NCBI GenBank assembly: GCA_016882525.1
Contig: VGPU01000019.1
Location: 1 to 39,424 of the forward strand
DNA length: 39,424 nt
Origin: Cyanobacteria bacterium M_surface_10_m2_119
GTDB taxonomy: Bacteria; Cyanobacteriota; Cyanobacteriia; PCC-6307; Cyanobiaceae
Direction of reading: 5' to 3'
Each line of letters starts with the position of its first letter. Positions within the stretch are counted from its first letter, which is position 1. The notes under the pieces were generated by a model. It was not told where the DNA came from, made no database searches, and worked only from the letters and a program-made list of their open reading frames with translations. A program made the translations under genes and the position numbers. This document shows positions 16,200-25,470 of the stretch, one piece after another.

Positions 16200-17132
16200 A
16201 TGACCCTCGCCTGGTGGCGCCTTGAACTTCCAGCTCCACCGGAGCTGGAGGAATCCATGCTCTGGAAGCTCGGCGAACTCGGGATCTCCAGGGTTGCTCT
16301 CAGCCATCGGCCCGAGAGTCCCCAGGAGCGGCAGCTGGTGGCCTGGTTGCCCGAAGCCGACTGGCCGGAGGCCGAGCGGCAGCAGTTGCGCCAGGCCCTG
16401 GAGCCCTTGGCAGCCACCTTTGGCCTGGCGCTGCCTCCCCTGCAGTGGCAGCGCCAGCTGGACGAAGACTGGAGCCTGAGCTGGAAGCAGCACTGGCAGG
16501 CCGATCCGGTGGGGCAGCGGCTGCTGATCCTGCCGGCCTGGCTGGAGCTGCCGCCGGAGCATGCCCACCGCTTGGTGATCCGCATGGATCCCGGCAGTGC
16601 CTTCGGCACTGGCAGCCATCCCACCACCCGGCTGTGCCTGGAGGCGTTGGAGGGCCTGGCCATGGAGCGCGGGTCTGCCTCCGGAGGGGGGGCCGCCCTG
16701 GCGGGGATGCGGGTGGCGGATCTGGGCTGCGGCAGCGGCATCCTGGGGATTGCCGCCCTGCTCCAGGGCGCCTCCACGGTGGCGGCGGTCGATACCGACT
16801 CCCTGGCGGTGCGGGCCACGGCCGACAACGCCGCGGTGAGCGGCTTTCAGGATCGTCTGCAGGTGCGTCTCGGCTCGGTGGAGGAGTTGGCCGGGATGCT
16901 GGAGGGCCGGCGTGCCGATCTCCTGCTGTGCAACATCCTCGCGCCGGTGATCGAAGCCCTGGCCCCGGCGTTCCACACCGTGCTGGCCCCCGGGGGCGTC
17001 GGCCTGCTCAGCGGCCTCCTCGTGCAGCAGGCCCCCCGCTTGCAGCAGGTGTTGCGCCCCCTGGGCTGGGAAGCGGAGCTGACCGCGCAACAGAGCCAGT
17101 GGGGGCTGATGGTGTTGCATAAGGCACGCTGA
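16200..17132 (+). CDS. prmA: Ribosomal protein L11 methyltransferase
   Basis: It transfers methyl groups from S-adenosylmethionine to ribosomal protein L11. The 310-residue product has an N-terminal substrate-recognition part (WWRLELPAPPELEESMLWKL) and a C-terminal Rossmann methyltransferase: AFGTGSHPTTRLCLEAL, the SAM motif VADLGCGSGILGIAALLQG, a DTDSLAVRATADNA segment and the PrmA-typical LLCNILAPVIEALAP. The family is about 290-310 residues. It lies 43 nt after serA in the same direction, so a shared transcript is likely. Confidence 0.95.
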   Translation: MTLAWWRLELPAPPELEESMLWKLGELGISRVALSHRPESPQERQLVAWLPEADWPEAERQQLRQALEPLAATFGLALPPLQWQRQLDEDWSLSWKQHWQADPVGQRLLILPAWLELPPEHAHRLVIRMDPGSAFGTGSHPTTRLCLEALEGLAMERGSASGGGAALAGMRVADLGCGSGILGIAALLQGASTVAAVDTDSLAVRATADNAAVSGFQDRLQVRLGSVEELAGMLEGRRADLLLCNILAPVIEALAPAFHTVLAPGGVGLLSGLLVQQAPRLQQVLRPLGWEAELTAQQSQWGLMVLHKAR

Positions 17133-17266
17133 TCTGTGCCCAGGCTTTGATTGGCCTTCTCCTTGCCGGCGTCCGAAATCAACAGGAAGGGCCTGCGGCG
17201 GATGTATGAAGGGCAGGTCCTACAGGCCCGGTCGTCCGGGTGCCTGTGAGCCCCAATCCCTTCTCC

Positions 17267-17566
17267 ATGGCTTCCTACAAGGTCACCCTCATCAACGAGA
17301 GCGAAGGCCTCAACAAGACCATCGAGGTTCCCGACGACCAGTACATCCTCGACGCCGCTGAAGAGCAGGGCATCGACCTCCCCTATTCCTGCCGTGCTGG
17401 TGCCTGTTCCACCTGCGCCGGCAAGATCACGGCTGGCACCGTCGACCAGAGCGACCAGAGCTTCCTCGACGACGACCAGATCGAAGCTGGTTTCGTGCTG
17501 ACCTGCGTGGCCTACCCCACCAGCGACTGCACCATCAAGACCCACGCTGAAGAAGAGCTCTACTGA
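17267..17566 (+). CDS. petF: [2Fe-2S] plant-type ferredoxin
   Basis: It is the soluble acceptor of photosystem I electrons, feeding ferredoxin-NADP reductase, nitrogen assimilation and ferredoxin-thioredoxin reductase. The 99-residue acidic protein carries the cluster ligands C42, C47, C50 (motif CRAGACSTC) and C80, and ends in the typical [12 protein letters not shown] 17267 gives [10 protein letters not shown], the usual N-terminus; the in-frame residues upstream are leader sequence. A strong terminator follows 47 nt after the stop. Confidence 0.97.
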   Translation: MASYKVTLINESEGLNKTIEVPDDQYILDAAEEQGIDLPYSCRAGACSTCAGKITAGTVDQSDQSFLDDDQIEAGFVLTCVAYPTSDCTIKTHAEEELY

Positions 17567-17613
17567 GCCCTCTGGCGAGGCCCCTGGCGGTCTTGCTCCC
17601 CAGAGTCCGATCC

Positions 17614-17637
17614 GCCACCCTTCGGGGTGGCTTTTTT
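17614..17637 (+). terminator. Intrinsic terminator of petF
   Basis: A perfect 7-bp stem GCCACCC/GGGTGGC with a TTCG tetraloop is followed by TTTTTT at 17632-17637. The ATG of the next ORF starts at the very next base. Confidence 0.92.
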
Positions 17638-18057
17638 ATGCCCCGACCACTGACCTCCTCTTCCTCCGTCCTGCCTGCCGCGGCGGCGGCCACCTCGCTG
17701 CTGGAGCACGGCAGTGAGCATGCCAGCCCCGGCGGCCAGTACAGCTTTCGGGTGCTGGGCCCCTGCTGCCGCCTCTTCGACCGGGAAGAGCTGCCCTGGC
17801 CCTGTTGTCGGCTGGCCTGGCACAGCAAGGAGCCGAGCTGGCGGCGGATCGGCCGGCGGTTCGTCGCCGACCTGGCGGCCCGGCGCTGCCCGTCCTATGC
17901 CGTGGAGCTGCTCCAGCCCGGTGCGCGCCCCACCCGCACCGTGATCACCCTGTTCCAGGTGCGCCTGCAGGCTCCCTTGCAGGAGTGGTGGTACAGCCGG
18001 CTACCCGCCTCCTGTGATCCGGCCAACCAGCATCCCCCTGAGGCGCTGGTGGCCTGA
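17638..18057 (+). CDS. Conserved hypothetical protein immediately after the petF terminator
   Basis: I do not recognise this 139-residue protein. It has a low-complexity Ser/Ala N-terminus, then a well-formed basic segment with RVLGPCCRLFDREELPWPCCRLAW (two CC pairs), RRIGRRFVADLAARRC and ITLFQVRLQAPLQEWWYSRLP, which suggests a small beta-rich fold. The first ATG directly abuts the terminator T-tract, so the true start may be GTG 17752, which still keeps the CC pairs. Expression would depend on terminator read-through or on a promoter inside the gene. Third-position GC is high, as in the neighbouring genes. Confidence 0.65.
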   Translation: MPRPLTSSSSVLPAAAAATSLLEHGSEHASPGGQYSFRVLGPCCRLFDREELPWPCCRLAWHSKEPSWRRIGRRFVADLAARRCPSYAVELLQPGARPTRTVITLFQVRLQAPLQEWWYSRLPASCDPANQHPPEALVA

Positions 18058-18109
18058 TCGCACCCGAGCTCGCCTCCGCGTACAACCCAGCTGCTGCTGG
18101 CGGTTTGCC

Positions 18110-18134
18110 AAAAAAGGTGCCCCTCGGGACACCT
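18110..18134 (-). terminator. Intrinsic terminator of psbV
   Basis: On the minus strand AGGTG, T, CC pairs with GG, G, CACCT around a CGAG tetraloop (stem 18115-18134), followed by a run of T (18110-18115). It lies 65 nt downstream of the psbV stop. Confidence 0.75.
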
Positions 18135-18198
18135 GTGAAGCTGATGTGCAGCAGGCCACCGAGGGGGTGGGGGGCCTGCAGCGATCGAACGGCAGGGA

Positions 18199-18741
18199 TC
18201 AGAAATAGATCTTGCCGCCACCCCACTGCACGCCCTGCACCTTCGGGGCCGTGAGGATGTATCCGGCCATCAGGCGCAGATCGTCGTCGTTCAGATCGCG
18301 CATCTTCACGAAGATGTCGCTGCTGCGGATGCTCGGGTGCACGTCGGCGATCGAATACTCCCCGTCGTAGCTGGTGGGGTCCTTCATGTAGTCGACCAGT
18401 GCCTCGACGTTGTCGCGGGCGGGGGTGGCGAGCGCCAGGGTCTCAGGGTCGAGGCCCACGTTCTGGTTGGTCTTGGTGATCCCGCCGGCATGGCACTCGC
18501 CGCAGCTGGTGTTGAACAGCTTGCGACCGGCCTTGATCTCCTGTTCCGAGAACGTCACCGTGGTGCCGTCGGCTGTGGCAGGGACGGTGAGCTGTTCACT
18601 GGTCCACTGGGCGGCCATGGCCTCGCCTCCGAAGCCGAAGCAGAGCAGCAGCGCCAGGGGCAGGGCCAGCAGGGTGCGGGCAACGGCCCGGAGCGCTCTG
18701 CGGAGGGAGGGGGTGGCGGAGGCCATAGGGGTTGAGGCCAT
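18199..18741 (-). CDS. psbV: Photosystem II cytochrome c-550
   Basis: This lumenal extrinsic subunit stabilises the oxygen-evolving Mn4CaO5 cluster of photosystem II. The product is about 180 residues. An RR-containing hydrophobic signal peptide ends near AMA-AQ (residue 43). The haem-binding CGECH (C80, C83, H84) is followed by TKTNQNVGLDPE, the distal His ligand is H135 in DVHPSIRS, and the C-terminus is WGGGKIYF, all family hallmarks. The frame opens at ATG 18777, but a likely extended -10 (18785-18793) puts the transcript start at about that base. ATG 18741 is therefore preferred; ATG 18726 is also possible. Confidence 0.95.
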   Translation of the reverse strand: MASTPMASATPSLRRALRAVARTLLALPLALLLCFGFGGEAMAAQWTSEQLTVPATADGTTVTFSEQEIKAGRKLFNTSCGECHAGGITKTNQNVGLDPETLALATPARDNVEALVDYMKDPTSYDGEYSIADVHPSIRSSDIFVKMRDLNDDDLRLMAGYILTAPKVQGVQWGGGKIYF

Positions 18742-18784
18742 GGAGAGAAGCCGACGGTGTGGCGGGATGAACCGCATCGGAGAC

Positions 18785-18793
18785 CTTGTATCA
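18785..18793 (-). promoter_or_regulatory. Extended -10 element for psbV
   Basis: TGATACAAG on the minus strand fits the extended -10 pattern TGnTAnnnT loosely (TACAAG). No -35 is evident. Transcription would begin about 18777, about 36 nt before the preferred ATG 18741. Confidence 0.4.
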
Positions 18794-18856
18794 CGGGGGC
18801 AGGGGCCTCCGGGTCGCTTTCGGGGGAACTGTTGCAGGCCCAGGCCAGCCCCTGCC

Positions 18857-19846
18857 TCAGTCCTGCTCCGTGCCGACGCCCGGCGTGATCCCGTCCGGGT
18901 TCTCCTCCGGCAGCACGTCGATGCTGAGGAAATCCTTCGCCAGCACGGTGTTCGTGAAGATCGTCCGGGCTTCCGCCAGCAGGTCGTCGGCGGTGACGGG
19001 ATTGCCCGGCACGTAGCGGGGGCTCAGGTGGGTCAGGGCCAGTTGCCTGACCCCCGCTGCCAGGGCCGTCTGGGCGGCCATGGTGCTGGTGGAGTGCTGG
19101 CGGGCGAAGGCGAGCTCCGCCTCGGCGTGGGAGAAGGTGCTCTCGTGGATCAGCAGGTCGGCTCCCCGGGCCAGCTCCACTGCCGCCTCGCAGAACACGG
19201 TGTCGGTGCAGTAAACGACGCTCGCCCCCGGGCGCTCCGGGCCGCAGAGGCTGGCGCCGTTGATCACACGACCATCCTCGAGAGTGATGGTGCGGCCCTG
19301 TTTCAGCTCGGCGTAAACCGGCCCGGGGGGGATGCCCAGCGCCCTGGCTCGCTCCACGTCGAAACGTCCTGGCCTTGGTTTCTGATCCACCCGGTAGGCA
19401 AAGGCCGGCACCCGATGGGTGAGCGGGGCGCAGCGCACCTGGATGTCTCCGTCCTCCAGAAGGCAGGTGCCGCTTGCGGCGGCCTGGCGCACCCTGTGGT
19501 GCCGGATCGGGTAGCCGATGCGCGTGGAGCTGGTGTGCAGCACCCCCTCCAGGTAGTCGCGCAGCCGATCGGGGCCGTAGAGGTCGACGCCGGTGCAGGT
19601 GCCCGCCAACCCCAGGCTGGCCAGGAGGCCCGGCAGTCCGAAGACGTGGTCGCCGTGCATGTGGGTCACGAAGATCCGCCGCAGCTGGCTCACGCGCAGG
19701 TCGCTGCGCAGGAACTGGTGCTGGGTGCCTTCTCCACAGTCGAACAGCCACAGTTCGGCCCGCTGGGGCAGGCGCAGGGCCACGGCCGAGACGTTGCGGC
19801 CCCGGGTGGGCACCCCGGAACTGGTGCCGAGAAAGGTGACCTGCAC
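18857..19846 (-). CDS. rnz: Ribonuclease Z (tRNA 3' endonuclease)
   Basis: It cleaves tRNA precursors after the discriminator base, allowing CCA addition. This fits the CCA-less tRNA gene in the window. The metallo-beta-lactamase fold shows [15 protein letters not shown], the zinc motif [15 protein letters not shown] and later [13 protein letters not shown] and LTHLSPRY. The frame opens at 19885, but the conserved N-terminus (VQVTFLGT) begins at GTG 19846, giving about 329 residues. The preferred start lies 5 bp from the divergent SpoIID-like gene start. Confidence 0.95.
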   Translation of the reverse strand: MQVTFLGTSSGVPTRGRNVSAVALRLPQRAELWLFDCGEGTQHQFLRSDLRVSQLRRIFVTHMHGDHVFGLPGLLASLGLAGTCTGVDLYGPDRLRDYLEGVLHTSSTRIGYPIRHHRVRQAAASGTCLLEDGDIQVRCAPLTHRVPAFAYRVDQKPRPGRFDVERARALGIPPGPVYAELKQGRTITLEDGRVINGASLCGPERPGASVVYCTDTVFCEAAVELARGADLLIHESTFSHAEAELAFARQHSTSTMAAQTALAAGVRQLALTHLSPRYVPGNPVTADDLLAEARTIFTNTVLAKDFLSIDVLPEENPDGITPGVGTEQD

Positions 19847-19851
19847 GCCTG

Positions 19852-21243
19852 ATGGGCCTCTGGCGCATGCTGCCACGGCAGCCACAATGGCAAGCGCCTT
19901 TGCCGTTGCGCCCCGTGTTGCTTCCCCTGGCCGCTGTGGTGGTGGTCGGCAGCCTGCTGGCGCCGGCGGCGGTGGCGCCGGTGTTCGCCGCCGGCACGGA
20001 GGTGCGGGTGTTGCTGCTCGAGGCGCCCGAAGTGCCCGTGGCGGCGCTGGATCGCCCCCTGCAGATCCGCACCCAGGCGCCCGCTGCCGGTGCCCCCGGG
20101 GAAGCCCTGCTCACGGTGCCGGCGGGGGAGCAGGCCACGCTGCGGCTGGAGCAGGGGCGCCTGCAACTGGAGACCGCCGCGGGCAGTCGCAGCCTGGCCC
20201 TGCCGCCGGTTCTCTGGATCGAGCCGCTCGCCCCGGCGCCCCTGAGCACCAGCGGCGACTTCCTGCTGCAGCAGCGGGCCTATCGCGGTCGCCTGCAGCT
20301 GCGCCTCAGCGGCGCCACCTGGCAGGCCATCAACCACCTGCCACTCGAGAGCTATCTCCCCAGCGTGGTGGGCAGTGAGATGCCGGCGAGCTGGCCCCAG
20401 GCAGCCCTGCGGGCCCAGGCCGTGGCCGCGCGCACCTACGCCCTGCGGCAGCGCCGGCCCAGCGCTCCCTACGACCTCAGCGCCACCGTCAAGAGCCAGG
20501 TCTACAAGGGGCTCGAGGCCGAGACGCCGTCCACCCGTGAGGCGGTGGCGGCCACCCGCGGGCAGGTGCTCACCTACGGCGGCGCCCTGGCCAACACCGT
20601 GTTCCACAGCAGTGCAGGAGGCGTCACCGAAAACAGCGGTGACCTCTGGAGTCAGCAGCTTCCCTACCTGGTGAGTGTGCCGGACTTCGACCAGCAGAGT
20701 CCTGTGCACCAGTGGCAGAAGCGTCTGGAGCCCGATCAGCTCCAGCAGGCCTTCGTCGAAACCGGTGGGGTGGACCGCATCGAGGTGCTGGGCACCACGG
20801 CCAGCGGCCGCCTGCGCCAGGTGCGGGTGCAGGGGCCCTCCGGCAGCCTCTTGCTCACGGGAGCCCAGCTGCGCACCCGTCTCGGTCTGCGCAGCACCCT
20901 GGTGCGACTGCAGTTGGTGCAGCCGGAGATCGCCAGTGGTGCCGTGCTGGCATCGGCGGAGTCGCAGGTGCCGGCAGGGGCAACCGTGGCCGTGCCGGCG
21001 GTGGGTGCCCTGGGTGCTGCACTCAACGGCGTGGCTCCCCCTCCCCCGGTGCCGGTGCTCGAGCAGCAGCCCCCTCTCCAGGTGCCCCGACCTTCGCTGC
21101 TGGTGATCGGCCGTGGCTTCGGCCATGGCGTGGGCATGAGTCAGTGGGGAGCCCTGGCCATGGCCCAGCGGGGCCACAGCCATGCGGAGATCCTCAGCCA
21201 CTACTACCGCGGTACCCGTCTGAGCCTCGATGGTGGTCGTTGA
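19852..21243 (+). CDS. SpoIID/LytB domain protein, exported
   Basis: Relatives of the SpoIID amidase enhancer/lytic transglycosylase act on peptidoglycan. The 463-residue product has a signal peptide or membrane anchor ([22 protein letters not shown], about 22-43) followed by an Ala-rich region. The SpoIID core includes [47 protein letters not shown] and the final [25 protein letters not shown] 19867 is an alternative start. Its 3' end overlaps the NagB-family gene by 14 nt, suggesting coupled expression and a joint role in cell-wall amino-sugar turnover, which is inferred. Confidence 0.9.
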   Translation: MGLWRMLPRQPQWQAPLPLRPVLLPLAAVVVVGSLLAPAAVAPVFAAGTEVRVLLLEAPEVPVAALDRPLQIRTQAPAAGAPGEALLTVPAGEQATLRLEQGRLQLETAAGSRSLALPPVLWIEPLAPAPLSTSGDFLLQQRAYRGRLQLRLSGATWQAINHLPLESYLPSVVGSEMPASWPQAALRAQAVAARTYALRQRRPSAPYDLSATVKSQVYKGLEAETPSTREAVAATRGQVLTYGGALANTVFHSSAGGVTENSGDLWSQQLPYLVSVPDFDQQSPVHQWQKRLEPDQLQQAFVETGGVDRIEVLGTTASGRLRQVRVQGPSGSLLLTGAQLRTRLGLRSTLVRLQLVQPEIASGAVLASAESQVPAGATVAVPAVGALGAALNGVAPPPPVPVLEQQPPLQVPRPSLLVIGRGFGHGVGMSQWGALAMAQRGHSHAEILSHYYRGTRLSLDGGR

Positions 21244-22012
21244 CCATCGCCGCACCAGCGCGGGCTTTGCCCTGCTGGTGGTTCCCGATACCACCTCCGC
21301 CGCCCTGCAGGTCGCCCAACTGCTGGTGGACGAGCTCCAGCAGCAGCGCCAGCCCTTGGGGCTGGCCACGGGCCGCACGATGGAGCCCGTCTACCGGGCT
21401 TTGGTGGATGAGCTGGCCGGCTGGTCATCCCCAGCTCGCGCCAGGTTGCTCGGCAGCTGGCAGAGCTTCAATCTCGATGAATACATGGGCATTGGCCCTG
21501 GCCATCCCGGCTCCTTCGCGGCCTACATGGCCCACCATCTCGTGGATCCGTTGGGGCTGGACCCCGCCCGGGTGTGCCTGCCCGACGGCCTGGCGGCCGA
21601 CCTGGCAGCAGAGGCGCTCCGCTACAGCCGTGCGCTGGCGGCGGCAGGAGGCATCGGCCTGCAGTTGCTCGGGCTCGGGCTCAACGGTCACGTGGGCTTC
21701 AATGAGCCGCCGTGCGGTCCGGAAGCCGGCACCCGGGTGGTGGATTTCTGCCCCACCACGCGCGCGCAGAACGCCGCCGCGTTCGGGGGTGATCCGGCAG
21801 CAGTGCCAGCCCAGGCCATCACCCTCGGCCTGGCCGAGATCCGGGCCGCGAGCCGGATTGTGCTGGTGGTGACGGGAGCGGCCAAGGCCCCGGTGCTCAC
21901 CCGGTTGCTTCAGGAGCCGCCCAGCCCGGCCCTGCCGGCCAGCTGGTTGCAGGGGCATCCGGCGGTGACTGTGGTGGCCGATCGGGCCGCCCTCCAAGAG
22001 GGGCCCGGCTGA
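21230..22012 (+). CDS. nagB: Glucosamine-6-phosphate deaminase (NagB family)
   Basis: The family converts glucosamine-6-phosphate to fructose-6-phosphate and ammonia. In the 260-residue product, LATGRTMEPVYRAL binds phosphate, FNLDEYMGI includes the catalytic acid, and GLGLNGHVGFNEP holds the active-site His and Glu. A 6-phosphogluconolactonase is less likely because the NLDEY and GHVGFNEP motifs favour NagB. The gene overlaps the SpoIID-like gene by 14 nt. Its 3' end meets the convergent yebC after 7 bp, and no terminator is evident there. Confidence 0.88.
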   Translation: MVVVDHRRTSAGFALLVVPDTTSAALQVAQLLVDELQQQRQPLGLATGRTMEPVYRALVDELAGWSSPARARLLGSWQSFNLDEYMGIGPGHPGSFAAYMAHHLVDPLGLDPARVCLPDGLAADLAAEALRYSRALAAAGGIGLQLLGLGLNGHVGFNEPPCGPEAGTRVVDFCPTTRAQNAAAFGGDPAAVPAQAITLGLAEIRAASRIVLVVTGAAKAPVLTRLLQEPPSPALPASWLQGHPAVTVVADRAALQEGPG

Positions 22013-22019
22013 GGGCCTC

Positions 22020-22838
22020 TCAGGCTGCCAGGGCCGTTTCGATCAACGCCTCATCCGCCTCCAGGTTGCTGGTCACGCTGCGCACGTCGTCGAGGTCGTC
22101 GAGGGCGTCGAGCATGCGCAGACAGCGGCGCAAGGTCTCCGGATCGCTCAGCGGGCAGGCGGTCTGCGGGATCCAGCGGTGCTCCCAGCTGGTCACGTTG
22201 AGCCCCAGGCGGCGCAGGCCGTCCTGGAGGGCCTCCAGGTCGGCGTAGGCGGCGAACACTTCGGCGCTGGCCTGGTCGCCGGAATCAGCGCCGTCACTGC
22301 CATCGGCCAGCAGTTCGTAGCCCAGCACCGCCGGGCCGCCGCCCTCCTCCAGGGCCAGCAGCGCTTCCAGCAGGGGCTCCTCGGCCAGGGAGGCGCCAGC
22401 GGTGCCGGCCAGCCGGGCCACGCTGCGCTGCTCAAACAGATAGCCCACGCAGCCGGTTTCGCCCAGGTTGCCGCCGTGCTTGCTGAAGGCCAGGCGCAGG
22501 TCGGCGGCAGTGCGGTTGCGGTTGTCGGTGAAGGCCTCCACCAGCACGGCTACGCCGCCGGGGCCGTAGCCCTCGTAGCGCACCTCTTCAAAGGCCGAGC
22601 CCTCGCCCGCCAGCTGGCCGGCCCCCTTGGCGATCGCCCGCTCGATGTTGGCGTTGGGCAGGCCAGCGGCCTTGCCCTTTTCAATCGCGGTGCGCAGCTG
22701 GAAGTTGCCGGCCGGATCGGCGCCGCCGCGGGCGGCCACCATGATCTCGCGGCCCAGCTTGGTGAACAGGGCGCCGCGCTTGGCGTCGACCACCGCCTTG
22801 GTGCGCTTGATCTGGGCCCACTTGCTGTGGCCGGCCAT
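22020..22838 (-). CDS. yebC: YebC/PmpR/TACO1-family protein
   Basis: This widespread family was first described as DNA-binding transcription regulators and more recently linked to translation of proline-rich stretches. The product has 272 residues. The N-terminus [30 protein letters not shown] is diagnostic, followed by [39 protein letters not shown] and [16 protein letters not shown]. It is slightly longer than usual because of a Gly/Asp-rich insert (about residues 178-192, SDGADSGDQ). It starts 59 nt after truB on the same strand and may be cotranscribed. Confidence 0.95.
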   Translation of the reverse strand: MAGHSKWAQIKRTKAVVDAKRGALFTKLGREIMVAARGGADPAGNFQLRTAIEKGKAAGLPNANIERAIAKGAGQLAGEGSAFEEVRYEGYGPGGVAVLVEAFTDNRNRTAADLRLAFSKHGGNLGETGCVGYLFEQRSVARLAGTAGASLAEEPLLEALLALEEGGGPAVLGYELLADGSDGADSGDQASAEVFAAYADLEALQDGLRRLGLNVTSWEHRWIPQTACPLSDPETLRRCLRMLDALDDLDDVRSVTSNLEADEALIETALAA

Positions 22839-22897
22839 CGGGGGTGCGGGAGAAAACAGCAGGAGGGGGAGGCGACGGCCGCGGCTGCGGAGGACCG

Positions 22898-23809
22898 TCA
22901 GCCGGCGGCGTCGAGCACCAGCTTCGGCTGCAGCACGCCCGCAGCGGCGCGTGCCATGCCGGCCAGGTTGCCATCCGGATCAAGCACCACCACCGCCGTC
23001 TCGGGCGCCAGCGCCGCCAGGGCGGCCGGTAGCTGGGGGGCGCGGCCGCAGCGCCAGCCGGCCTGCTCCTCGGGGCTGAGCCTGTGCTGGCTCAGGTGGG
23101 CCAGGGGGGCCAGGGGATCCAGGAGTGGCGGCAGGGCGCCTCCCTCCCGGCCAGCGTTGAGGGCTTCCAGCGGAACAGCCTGCGCCAGCGTGAAGCCCAG
23201 GGCCTCGGTGCGGCGCAGCCGGGCCAGGGCGCCGCCGCAGCCCAGGGCCACCCCCAGGTCGCGGGCCAGGGCCCGCACGTAGGTGCCGGCCGAGCAGCGC
23301 AGCTCCAGCTCCAGCTGGCCCGCGGCTGGCTCCCAGCCCAGCAGCTCCAGGCTGTGGACCGTGATCGGCCGTGCCGCCAGCTCCAGGCTCTCGCCGCGAC
23401 GCACCCGGGCGTAGGCCCGCTCACCATTCACGTGTACCGCCGACACCTGCGGTGGTACCTGGTGGATGGCGCCGCGGAAGGGGGCCAGGGCCGCATCCAG
23501 TTCAGCGGTGCTGAGGGCCGGCACCGTGCCGCGTTCCAGCAGCTCGCCCTCCAGGTCGTCGGTGCTGGTGCGCACGCCCAGTTGCACCACCCCCCGGTAC
23601 GCCTTGTCGCTGCCGAGGTAGGGCAGCAGCCGGGTGGCGGACCCCAGGGCGATCGGCAGCACGCCCGTCACGGCCGGATCCAGCGTGCCGCCGTGGCCGA
23701 CCCGCTTGAGTCCATAGGCGCGCCGCACCTGGGCCACGCATGCGTGGGAGCTGAGGCCGGCCGGTTTATCGAGCACCAGGAAGCCACAGGGTTGCTCGGG
23801 GCGGGTCAT
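22898..23809 (-). CDS. truB: tRNA pseudouridine-55 synthase
   Basis: It makes pseudouridine 55 in the T-loop of tRNAs. In the 303-residue product, [17 protein letters not shown] is the N-terminal motif, [21 protein letters not shown] contains the catalytic Asp (D44), and [20 protein letters not shown] and [15 protein letters not shown] are further family motifs. The frame continues upstream to 24415, but that part is antisense to the next gene. ATG 23809 ([15 protein letters not shown]) is the proper start. The gene is divergent from the transporter gene, with 63 bp between them. Confidence 0.95.
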   Translation of the reverse strand: MTRPEQPCGFLVLDKPAGLSSHACVAQVRRAYGLKRVGHGGTLDPAVTGVLPIALGSATRLLPYLGSDKAYRGVVQLGVRTSTDDLEGELLERGTVPALSTAELDAALAPFRGAIHQVPPQVSAVHVNGERAYARVRRGESLELAARPITVHSLELLGWEPAAGQLELELRCSAGTYVRALARDLGVALGCGGALARLRRTEALGFTLAQAVPLEALNAGREGGALPPLLDPLAPLAHLSQHRLSPEEQAGWRCGRAPQLPAALAALAPETAVVVLDPDGNLAGMARAAAGVLQPKLVLDAAG

Positions 23810-23872
23810 CGGGGATCGGCGACAGGCCGCCGCATCACTGGCAGGCTTGCAGCGTCCCACGACGGGTTCCCC

Positions 23873-24577
23873 GTGACCCTGCAGCAGCGCCGTGACCTGG
23901 CCTTTCTGGTGCTGGCCGGGATCTTCCTGGGCACGATGGGCATGCTCAACATCCTGGGGCTCACCCGCTTCCTTCAGCTGGGCAGCATCGGCTCCTGGCC
24001 GATCGTGGTGGCGGTGGGCGCCCTGCCCTATCCGGTCACGTTCCTGTGCACCGACCTGATCAGTGAACTCTGGGGGGAGCAGAAGGCGGGCCAGCTGGTG
24101 TGGGTGGGGTTGGCACTCAACGGCTGGATCGTGCTGATCCTCTGGCTGGGGGGCGTGTTGCCGGGGTTGGCCGGCGCACCGGAGACCACCTTCTTTGAAG
24201 TGCGGCGGCTGGCCTTCGGAGCGGTGGGAGCGTCGATGGTGGCCTATCTGGCCGCCCAGTTCACCGATGTGCGTCTCTTCCACTTCTGGAAGCGCTTCAG
24301 TGGCGGCCGGGCCCTGTGGCTGCGCAACAACGGCTCCACCCTGGTGAGCCAGCTGGTGGACACCAGCGCCGTGGTGCTGATCAGCCACTACGCGAACCAC
24401 GTGCTGCCGCTGCATCCCGGGGAGCCGGTGCTGCCCCAGCTGGCCGGGTTCATCGCCAGTGGCTATCTGTTCAAGGCGGTGGCGGCCCTGGCCGATACCC
24501 TGCCCTTCTATCTGCTGGTGGGCTGGCTCAGGCGCTGGCTTGATGTGCCGGGCGAAGGAGCGGAGCTGGCCCCGTAG
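23873..24577 (+). CDS. Queuosine precursor transporter family (YhhQ-like) membrane protein
   Basis: The family imports queuine precursors used to modify the wobble base of some tRNAs. The 234-residue product has six or so helices, including LAFLVLAGIFLGTMGMLNIL, PYPVTFLCTDLISELWG (a family hallmark), VWVGLALNGWIVLILWL, and a C-terminal block with RNNGSTLVSQLVDTSAVVLI and YLFKAVAALADTLPFYLLV. The GTG start at 23873 fits the family's usual length; the frame upstream is antisense to truB. Specificity for queuosine precursor is by family only. Confidence 0.88.
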   Translation: MTLQQRRDLAFLVLAGIFLGTMGMLNILGLTRFLQLGSIGSWPIVVAVGALPYPVTFLCTDLISELWGEQKAGQLVWVGLALNGWIVLILWLGGVLPGLAGAPETTFFEVRRLAFGAVGASMVAYLAAQFTDVRLFHFWKRFSGGRALWLRNNGSTLVSQLVDTSAVVLISHYANHVLPLHPGEPVLPQLAGFIASGYLFKAVAALADTLPFYLLVGWLRRWLDVPGEGAELAP

Positions 24578-24580
24578 GTT
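24575..24580 (+). promoter_or_regulatory. Possible -10 element for the methyltransferase
   Basis: TAGGTT overlaps the stop codon of the transporter and lies 25 nt before the next ATG. No -35 is clear. Read-through from the transporter is the alternative. Confidence 0.3.
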
Positions 24581-24604
24581 GGCCCGAGATCAGGACTCCG
24601 CGCG

Positions 24605-25390
24605 ATGGCCGCAGCAGCTGCATCCCCCGCCGCCAGCGGCGCTGCCTCCGGCTGGGGTGTGGAGCGGTTCCTGGCGGATGGCTTCGATCTGCGGCGGCAG
24701 CTGGCGGCTTACCTGCAGATCAGCGAGGCCGAACTCACGGGCCGGCTTCCCTCCAGCACCGCTGACCTGGCTGCCCTCCATCCCGGAGCCTTTGATCTCA
24801 GCCGCGCCGATCAATTCTACGAGGAGACGGTGGGCACCGGCCACCTGCTGGAGCTGGCCGCCTGGCATCTCGGCAGTGCCGACTACATCGCCGACACCCT
24901 GCGCCTTCAGGAGCGCTTCGCCTGCGGCCATCTGCTCGACTTCGGCGGTGGCATCGGCAGCCATGCCCTGGCGGCAGCGGCCCTGCCCCAGGTGGACGCC
25001 GTGTGGTTCGTGGATCTGAACCCCCACAACCGAGCGTTTGTGGAAGCCCGTGCGGCTGCTCGCGGCCTGGCCCACAAGTTGCGCTGTTTTCGGGATCTGG
25101 GTGATCCTGCCCTGCCCAGCCGTTTCGACACGCTGGTCTGTCTCGATGTGCTCGAGCATCTCCCTGATCCGGCCGAGCGGCTCGCGGTGTTCGCCGATCG
25201 CATGGCGCCGGAGGCGATCGCTCTGCTGAACTGGTATTTCTTCCAGGGGTTCAAGGGGGAGTATCCCTTTCACCTCGACGATCCTCTGCAGATCGAGCGG
25301 TTCTTCCTCACGCTGCAAGAGCGCTTTCTGGAGGTCTTTCATCCCTTCCTGATCACCACCCGGGCTTACAGGCTGAAGGTCGGCCCATAA
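24605..25390 (+). CDS. SAM-dependent methyltransferase, substrate unknown
   Basis: In the 261-residue product a class I Rossmann methyltransferase occupies about residues 110-230: motif I LLDFGGGIGSHALAAAAL, VDLNPHNRAFVEARA, and FDTLVCLDVLEHLPDPAERLAVF as the motif IV/V region. An N-terminal helical part (to about residue 105, WGVERFLADGFDLRRQLAAYL) and a C-terminal YPFHLDDPLQIERFF section are unusual and may set specificity. The substrate cannot be deduced. The DVLEH motif resembles small-molecule methyltransferases. It is 27 nt downstream of the transporter gene. Confidence 0.85.
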   Translation: MAAAAASPAASGAASGWGVERFLADGFDLRRQLAAYLQISEAELTGRLPSSTADLAALHPGAFDLSRADQFYEETVGTGHLLELAAWHLGSADYIADTLRLQERFACGHLLDFGGGIGSHALAAAALPQVDAVWFVDLNPHNRAFVEARAAARGLAHKLRCFRDLGDPALPSRFDTLVCLDVLEHLPDPAERLAVFADRMAPEAIALLNWYFFQGFKGEYPFHLDDPLQIERFFLTLQERFLEVFHPFLITTRAYRLKVGP

Positions 25391-25416
25391 AAAAAACCGG
25401 GGGTTTGCACCCCCGG
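25389..25416 (-). terminator. Terminator of rplU-rpmA
   Basis: A perfect 7-bp stem CCGGGGG/CCCCCGG with a 6-nt loop is followed on the minus strand by eight T. The hairpin sits 3' of the convergent methyltransferase gene and may also stop its transcript, but the T-tract is correct only for the minus strand. Confidence 0.88.
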
Positions 25417-25470
25417 CTCCAGTGGTTCCGCCTAGCAGCGGCTGCAGGCCAGTCACCCACAAGCTGGTGG

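Noticed and set aside
19690-21378. A 562-residue minus-strand frame opposite the SpoIID-like gene
   Set aside because: It is a shadow of the SpoIID-like gene, and its C-terminus is antisense to the rnz start region.
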